Assembly: GCA_963682025.1 (NCBI GenBank) | Contig: OY821519.1 | Span: 139,729,429 to 139,793,428, forward strand | Source: Cordilura impudica | Taxonomy: Eukaryota > Arthropoda > Insecta > Diptera > Scathophagidae | DNA: 64,000 bases | Direction: 5' to 3' | Part shown: positions 57,800 to 64,000 of the stretch, piece after piece | Position numbering within the stretch: the first letter of the stretch is position 1 | Layout: each line of letters begins with the position of its first letter | Notes under the pieces: generated by a model | Seen by the model: only the letters and a program-made list of their open reading frames with translations | Told to the model about the DNA's origin: nothing | The model's database searches: none | Position numbers and translations under genes: made by a program

Positions 57800-59160
57800 T
57801 TCGAACTTCTAAATTAGTGAACTCTCTGTAATGTGAACATCCAATATAGTGAACTAAACAGCAATGTTAGTTATTAACGCTCTAAATAGTGAACAAAGTT
57901 TAATGGCTCTAAATAGTGAACAAAAATTTTGGCGATTTTTGTTTATTTTATAATTTTGGGAATCCCCCGATTGAATAAAAAATTAAAACAATACATACTT
58001 TGGGTTTTGTAAATGAAAATCAGTTGTACCTGTATATTTACAAAGATGCTTAAAATAACCGAAAGTTGTTAACCATCAATGAAAAATATGAAATTCAGCA
58101 ACATTTGGAAAAACGATCAAGTGTTACAGCACTAAGTGAAAAATATAATGTTGGGAAATCTACCATTTGTGCGATACGCAATAAGAAGACTACAATTTCA
58201 TATTATGGACCAGGGAAACGTAAAACGCTGCGATCTTCAGAGCTCCCAATGATGGAAAAATCTGTATACAAGTGCTTTGTTAACATGAAAAATAAAAACG
58301 TTCTGAGAAGTGGATTGGTGCTGAAAGAAAAAGCGAAACAGCTTCATTCTAATTTATATGAAAATGGACACGACGTTAGTGCTAACGATGGGTGGCTTCA
58401 AAAATTCAAACAGAGATACGTAGTCCGACTTTTACAGATTGCAATAGCAAAGATAGATGAACTCGGTTTATCAAATGATCAGCTTTCCAATGCATGGTTC
58501 CATACAAGCGATGTTCATGCCACCAAACATAACTCCTTTAATACAGCCAATGGATCAGAAAGCTATTAGAATGACAAAACTCCATTACAGAAATAGTCTT
58601 CTGGCAACATTAATAGCGAAGGAGATGAGTTGGCTGGAAGCAGTGAAACAAAATACATAAATCAAAAAACACAACTAGTCGTTTAGATGCAGCCTGGGAT
58701 CGAGTGGGAAATGAAACCTTGACTAAATGCTGGTAAAATGTACTGGATGTGGTTAATGATGATGATGATCCTGAATATAATGTGTTTTAAGAGATAGACG
58801 GCAATCGGAGATTAGACTCTTAGAAGAGAGATTAGAGATTAGACTCTTTTTCAGACATTGTTCCCACAGGTACGTATTTTAACATTTCCTGATGTATAAA
58901 ATATGTTTTAAAAAATGTCTTTATCATAGGAGGTATGTACTGCGAAAAACGTACAGGAATGCAATAATAACCCATGTGAAGATATAACGCTATTTAATGA
59001 GAATGACTTAGACGAAATATCCGATCCCACTGAATTGATCGACCAGACAGATATAAAAGTTCTGCAGAAATTAAAGGATGCAGCAATTAATAATAACAAA
59101 AAAAAAACTCAAAAAATGATAGCCGATTATTTTCTTATCTAAAATATTTATTTACTGTAT
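57800..59160 (+). pseudogene. Tigger/jerky-like element lacking its catalytic core
   Basis: Upstream are repeated GTGAAC/TAAATAGTGAAC motifs (57812-57925) like subterminal sites. From about 58066 (no ATG; the frame is open from a stop five codons before LTINEKYEIQ) runs the psq HTH (QHLEKRSSVTALSEKYNVGK, STICAIRNKK). A CENP-B domain follows (MMEKSVYKCFVNMKNKNVLR, ANDGWLQKFKQRY), then DELGLSNDQLSNA. At that point, just before the first catalytic Asp, it jumps to MFMPPNITPLIQPMDQKAIR in another frame. The C-terminal region continues to about 59140 with an acidic DLDEISDPTELIDQTD and a final QKMIADYFLI. The region holding the catalytic residues, normally well over 100 aa, is deleted. Confidence 0.85.
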
Positions 59161-59300
59161 TGATAATATTTGTACAATGAGTTGAAGTATTTAATTTTAT
59201 TTTTTTAAGTAAATATTTGACATAAAAGGTGAATTTGAAATAAAAAATCGTTAAGTTTGCAATAAATTATATGTTATTTTACGAGTATCTTTCAAATTAC
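59161..59300. other. AT-rich spacer
   Basis: No feature; the 3' terminus of the Tigger copy could not be placed. Confidence 0.4.
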
Positions 59301-59303
59301 TTA

Positions 59304-59804
59304 AGGTGTGTTTACACTATGTGTATTTTCCATATGTAAATTCAGTTTTACGATCCATACGTAATTCCGTGTGTGTGTCAAAATTGGCGTTTTACATACG
59401 ACTCATAATTTTTGCGTTCCAACGTACATATGTATTTCCGTATGACATAACCTCTAAATGTAAACAACAGCTGATTTAATTTGTGAAATTACAAAAATTT
59501 ATTGTTAAAAATAAAGTTATATATTTTATATATTTTGTAATTGTTAATTAATATTAAACAATTTATTTTTCTTTTAATATTAATCTTTATAATTTACTCT
59601 GTTTTTCTTTCGCCACAAGCAGTGTTGTATTTTCATATGTTTGTCTTGAGAAAATAGAACCTGCTCTAATTGAAAAATTTACATACGTCTTGCAAAATGT
59701 GTTATACATAAACAAAGTTTGAAACGGTTCACACTATGTGTACAAATTACACGTGTTAAAAAACTAGGAAAAACACAAGTAAAACACGTAGTGTGAACGC
59801 AGCT
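59304..59804. mobile_element. 501-bp MITE, PIF/Harbinger-type TTA target
   Basis: Left AGGTGTGTTTACACTATGTG and right, reversed, AGCTGCGTTCACACTACGTG, flanked by TTA at 59301-59303 and 59805-59807. A 3-bp TWA duplication is typical of PIF/Harbinger. Subterminal ACATACG/ATACGTA motifs are repeated. No ORF. Confidence 0.7.
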
Positions 59805-59881
59805 TTAGAGAACCGTTTACGATAATCTTGTAGGAAGAGCAATATCAGCTGATTTAGACACCAACAAGCATTCAGACAACA

Positions 59882-60089
59882 ATGAAGCTTATATCAAAAT
59901 ATTTGACTTTTTGTCTGTTGTTGACCTTCGATAGTAAGTTATTTAATGTATTTTTATCAAAATCAATATTGAAAGTGTGCTTACTTTTTGAGCATAGTGT
60001 TTATTAAGAGGAAAACTTGAATAAACACAAACAATAAATTACCATTATTATAAAATATTGTAGGCTTAGCCAGCAAACAATTACAATGA
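59882..60089 (+). CDS. Candidate two-exon secreted micropeptide or 5' part of a secreted-protein gene
   Basis: Exon 1 (59882-59933) has a good fly start context (CAACAATGAAG) and encodes MKLISKYLTFCLLLTFD, ending at a strong donor A/GTAAGT. A 130-nt AT-rich intron ends TATTGTAG at 60063. Exon 2 adds SLASKQLQ and stops at TGA (60087-60089). Joined, the product is about 25 aa. It reads as a signal peptide (Lys near the start, hydrophobic core LTFCLLLTF, plausible cleavage after SLAS) with almost nothing after it. It may be a truncated duplicate of a secreted peptide gene, a gene with a different exon 2, or chance. This is the only host-gene-like signal I see in the window. Confidence 0.3.
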
Positions 60090-60415
60090 GCAATTCACTG
60101 CATGCAACAATTGTTTGTTTTTCATCAGTATGATTGTAGTTGCAGTATTTCTGAAGCACATGTGTCAATAATGTAGATAGCAAATCTCAATGGTGTGTTA
60201 TGTTCTTATCATCAGAATCTTATGCATCCAAAAGGAATTGTTAATTGGTCAGCATTTACTTTTTACTTTCTCCAAGTAAAAACCCCAAACCTGTATCCCA
60301 AAAAGCGCTAAAAGACGCTAAATTCAAATGAAACAAAAAGCGCTGAAAAGTGCTAATTTGTACATTTGGGATCATTTAGTATTTAAGAAACGTTTAAAGT
60401 GTTATCAATAATAAA
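60090..60415. other. No recognisable feature
   Basis: AT-rich. Contains AAAAGCGCTAAAAGACGCTA and AAAAAGCGCTGAAAAGTGCT, a small local repeat near 60300-60355. Confidence 0.4.
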
Positions 60416-60488
60416 GCAAGTAAGAAAATTATAGTCGGTCTAGACCGACTATACGATACCCTATACCATGGTTTAGAGACCCTATCTC
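60416..60488 (+). mobile_element. HINE-A 5'-end fragment
   Basis: About 73 bp with GCAAGTAAGAAAATTATAGT, the perfect palindrome and GATACCCTATACCATGG, joined head-to-head to the 3' box of the minus copy that follows. Confidence 0.85.
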
Positions 60489-60819
60489 TATACCACTATG
60501 TGGTTTGGGTGTAATGACTTTGTGCTGCTGTTTGTAACTACCAAAAATATTTGGCCTAGACCCATCTTTTATTATACCGACCGAATCAGAATCACTATCT
60601 GATTCGATTTAACGATGTCCGTCCGTCCGTCCGTCTGTGTGTCCATGTAAAGCTTGTAATCAAACTGCAGGTCGCAAATGTGAATATATTTCGATGAAAT
60701 TTGGTATATAAGCTTGCATCGGCCATAGGATGAACGCTGTTGAAATTGGTGACAATCGGTCCATGTTCAGACCTAGCCCCCATACAAATGACCCCTATGA
60801 TATCAACATAAATTGCCAT

Positions 60820-63088
60820 TTTTTTTTATTTAATTATTTATTTATTTAATTCAGCTACAATAAAGCAACAGCTGAGCAATATTTACAAAAATATTTTATA
60901 AAAATAATTCCGACTTAAATACAGTTATAAACAAAATAATTAGAGTTCAAATATGTCGTTAATCTTCTTTTAATAACATCAACATCATCGGATAAATCAA
61001 TTAAAGTATAGTGTCTGTTCACTTCGGTGCAAATTCTTCGGAATGGATCGAAATTAATGAAATTTGGTGGAAATTCAGGTAAACCGCCTCATACGATCGA
61101 AGTTGTCTGTTAGGGACATTTATACAAATTTTTGCAAGAAGGCAGAATCAATTTTACCATGAACCAGGTTGAGGATGTTATATTAGAAATGATCTTTCTA
61201 CTTTTCAAAGTTGGAAGCTTTATTAGAGCCAAACGACTGCGATACGGTGGAAGACTCAATTCCGCATTCCACTCAAGATATCGAAAACAAAATAGTAAGA
61301 ATTGTTTCTGAACTTATTCAAGTTTTTTGATGAAAACATTGTACTGTGGATCCCAGATTACTGATGCGTATTCAAGTATCGGCCAGAACAAAGACGTGAA
61401 TAGATTTTTTGTTATATAAGGATCATTAAATTCCTTTGCCCAACGCTTTATAAAAGATAAAACACCATTTGCCTTATTATTTGCCATTTGTCATTGTTAC
61501 GTGAGAATTAAAACTTAGTCTTTTATCAAAATGAACTCCCAAATCTATGAACGATTCAACTGAGTTTAGTTTTGTGTCGTTCGAAGATGGCGAATATCTA
61601 GAGAAGGTCATAGACTGACATTTTTTTAGATTTAATTCTATTAAGTTGACATTGCACCATTTGTAGAAGCTATTTAAGTCAGACTGGAGACGTATACTGT
61701 CTTCGTTGTTTATGATGGTGGAGTAGATTTTTACATCGTCGGCATACATAAGAATATTGCTATATTGAATAGACTTTGGTAGATCATTAATAAACAGTAA
61801 AAATAGGAGAGATCCAAGGTGACTCCCTTGAGGGACACCGGAAGTAACATCTATATATTTCGATTTAGAGTTATTGAAAATTACACATTGCTTACGATGT
61901 TTTAAGTACGACCGAATCCATTTTAAGAAGTTCCCAGAGAATCCAATAACATCAAGTTTCGCTAGCAGTAGATCATGGCTAACCTTATCAAAAGCTTTGC
62001 TAAAGTCCGTGTATATAACATCAGTTTGTTTATTTTTGCAGAATCCAGAGTTTATTTAGGAATTAAATTCCATTAGATTAGTAGTCGTAGACCGTCCTTT
62101 GCAAAAGCCATGTTGAGCTGGTGATAGAATTGATGACATTTCGTGTGATAATATATCAGTTATAATTTTCTCAAAAAGTTTAGGTATATCATTAAGCTTT
62201 GCAATTGCTCTATAATTAGTAGCATCACTGCGGCTACTAGATTTGTAGTGCGGAATAATAAATGAATTTTTCCAACACTTTGGAAAGAAGCCGAATTTAA
62301 GAGAGTTATTATTTATAAGAGTTAACGGGGTAGCCAATATTTCAGCACAATTTCTTAAGATACAGCTGGGAATACCATCTGGACCCGGATTAAGTGAACT
62401 TTTTATACTTCTTAGATTCTTAAGAACAGTCAACACGTCTACGGATGAAATATTAATTGATGTCAGCCTTGGAATATCATAGGGATATCGTGTGTTGTTT
62501 AACATCATTGTGGAAAATGTGGACGCAAAGCATTCAGCAAAAACATTTGCAATATCAACATCGTTTGAAAGGACGGTACCATTCATTTTCATAGTGGTTG
62601 GGTATGATGAAATTTTGCGTTTAGAATTTACAAAGTTGTAAAACATTTTTGGACTTTTTTTTATATTTGAATTCATTTTACTAAGATAACTATCGTAACA
62701 TTTTTTATTTTCTAGGTTATAATGACTTCTAGCTATAATATATAGACTTTGATCAATTTGGTTATTACTTTTCTTAAATTTACTATAGAGCCTGTTTTTC
62801 CGATTTTTCAACCATGCTAGTGTGATTGTATTCCATGGAGGAGCATTTACATTAGCTATTTTTATTAAAGGAACAGTTTTCGTTATATTTGTTGATTACT
62901 TTACTTCCATCGTTTGAAAATGAAATGATTTCAAGCCAGTTATAGTCAGATAGTAATTGATTTAACATTTGGTAGTTAGTTCGTATAAAGCACAATGATT
63001 CAGAAAAACTAGAAATATTGGGTCTCTGTGGAAGTGGTGTGGATATTAAAAGTGTTGGATGATGACAATCCTCAGGAAAACTTAACGG
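60820..63088 (-). mobile_element. LINE (jockey/CR1-like, family K), 5'-truncated, inserted in HINE-A
   Basis: The 3' tail is a T-run plus ATTTA repeats at 60819-60850, i.e. poly(A)/TAAA on the minus strand. CAT may be duplicated at both junctions (60817-60819, 63089-63091). The 5' end stops inside the endonuclease C-terminus (EDCHHPTLLI resembles the S-D-H-x-P motif). Confidence 0.88.
60940..63080 (-). pseudogene. LINE family K reverse transcriptase, nearly intact
   Basis: Non-LTR RT with all main motifs in order: end of endonuclease, linker (PKMFYNFVNSKRKISSYP), NPGPDGIPSCILRN, NYRAIAKLNDIPKLFEKII, SPAQHGFCKGRSTTTNLMEF, then TAA at about 62056-62058. In the same frame follow CKNKQTDVIYTDFSKAFDKV (motif A), GVPQGSHLGSLLFLLFINDL (motif B), MYADDVKIYS (catalytic Y-A-D-D), LNLKKCQSMTF and FIDLGVHFDKRLSFNSHV. 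A frameshift near 61480 leads to ANNKANGVLSFIKRWAKEFN, LEYASVIWDPQYNVFIKKLE, stop, YRSRLALIKLPTLKSRK and a C-terminal FINFDPFRRICTEVNRHYTL. Only a few lesions, so it is young, but 5'-truncated. Different from family J. Confidence 0.9.
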
Positions 63089-63550
63089 ACATAAGATCCA
63101 AATTATCATATAAATCTTAGTCAAATTGGGTTTGTATGTGCTTATTACATCCATTAATCAGTAGTCCAAAAATGATCCCTATGGGACAAATCTTAGTCAT
63201 AGGCCCCATATAGAGCTGCTTCCCGATCTTCACCTAAATCTATCAAAAAACAAAAATATTGCACTGATTCTTCTCAAATTTTGTTTGTATATATTTTTGA
63301 AAAATACAAGAGACTTTACCAAACATGGTCAGAATCGGTCCATTTTTGGGTCTAGGCCCCATATAGATATATCATCCGATATGAACTTTTTCATATCTGC
63401 AGCCAAAAAAATTAATAAAAATCCCACTCAAATTTGATTTATGCTTATTTTCTATATCCAGTTAGTTGGGCCTGAGAGATAGGGTCTCTAAACGCATGGT
63501 ATAGGGTATCGTATAGTCGGTCTAGACCGACTATAATGTTCTTACTTGTT

Positions 63551-64000
63551 TTAATTTGTTTTTATGTTTTTAAATTAAATGGTAATTTAAATAAAAGATT
63601 TTTTGAACTCAATTCTCATTTGTTTATTAATTCTTTGTCCTAATCTTCAATATTACTGCCGTAGCAGGCCTTTTTAAAACTAAGATCTGAACAGGAAATA
63701 ATCATCCTCCAAGTAATCAAATTTATGCGTAGATCCAGTTATCTTATTTTTTAAACTTTTTTATAACCGATATAAGGCATCAAAAAGTTTTGTGAGATCC
63801 TCATTTTGGGCTTCGAATGACGGATTTACTTTTTGTGCTGATAATAAAATTGAGTCAAGTACATTATATAAATATAGTCTTCTCATAAGATTTTTCTTTA
63901 ACAACAGTGATTTTTAATATCCAACTCATGCCATCCAGATTTAGTTCAATGGCTCTTTCCATAGGCCATTGGGTTGTTATTACCATCAGAACTTTACTTG
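63551..64000. other. No recognisable feature
   Basis: AT-rich window end with no ORF or repeat that I can place. Confidence 0.4.

Larger units (their letters stand above)
60489..63550 (-). mobile_element. HINE-A copy m, split by a LINE
   Basis: The 3' half is at 60489-60819 (TATACCACTATGTGG, three GTCC units) and the 5' half at 63089-63550, ending with the perfect palindrome and TTCTTACTTG. Family sequence ATTGCCAT/AAGATCC is continuous once the 2.27-kb insertion is removed. Confidence 0.9.

Noticed and set aside
1..64000. tRNA, rRNA, snRNA, miRNA genes
   Set aside because: I scanned for A/B-box-like and cloverleaf patterns and for conserved rRNA phrases and found none I could support by eye. 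A covariance-model search would be needed to exclude them.

Overview
This 64-kb window looks like AT-rich intergenic DNA from a fly, probably a calyptrate relative of blow flies and house flies. That assignment is an inference. It rests on many dispersed repeats with the dipteran 'mini-me'/DINE-1 (Helentron-associated, HINE) layout: a (ACGG)n or (ACAG)n microsatellite, a short conserved core and a terminal 'box' ending GGGTATAA. Mariner, Tc1, Tigger, hAT, Helitron and jockey/CR1-like LINE relics of fly type are also present. I see no intact host gene, rRNA, tRNA or CRISPR array. Nearly all recognisable coding sequence is decayed transposon protein, and most longer open frames are shadows of repeats.

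Layout. 1-10 kb: Tigger/pogo pseudogene with its terminal repeat (1-1375), a small TE-like ORF family (two copies), two decayed mariners (one carrying a nested 403-bp MITE), a Tc1 relic and a short Helitron-like repeat. 10-15 kb: HINE-A copies, including a cluster of five pieces, then a repeat built from GTGACT-rich tandem units. 17-24 kb: a rearranged Tc1-like element (family T) carrying a complete HINE-B insertion, two TIR elements and another mariner. 24-31 kb: LINE fragments and two Helitron 5' ends in series, the second with a Pif1-like helicase remnant and a canonical CTAG end. 31-35 kb: a ~3-kb foldback with a HINE-A copy near its centre, abutting a ~470-bp AAAAATT satellite. 41-48 kb: a three-level nest (a LINE holding a hAT with a perfect 8-bp target duplication, which holds two HINE-A copies), flanked by two family-T relics, a second copy of the LINE and a mariner. 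50-55 kb: an unusual 1.9-kb TIR element with degenerate ~52-bp tandem repeats and a possible small spliced ORF, the second GTGACT repeat, a Tc1 relic and MITEs. 56-64 kb: a TA-flanked family-T deletion element, a Tigger copy that kept its DNA-binding domain but lost its catalytic core, a PIF-type MITE, a candidate two-exon secreted micropeptide, and a nearly full RT-encoding LINE inserted in a HINE-A.

The elements do not form a pathway. What they offer is relative chronology: LINE before hAT before HINE-A at 41-46 kb, HINE-A before LINE at 60-63 kb, family T before HINE-B at 18-20 kb, mariner before MITE at 7 kb. The best candidates for something undescribed are the 50163-52054 element, the GTGACT repeat family, the foldback/heptamer structure, the LSEEAQE ORF family and the small secreted-peptide candidate at 59.9 kb. 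All calls are by eye; no search or alignment program was run.
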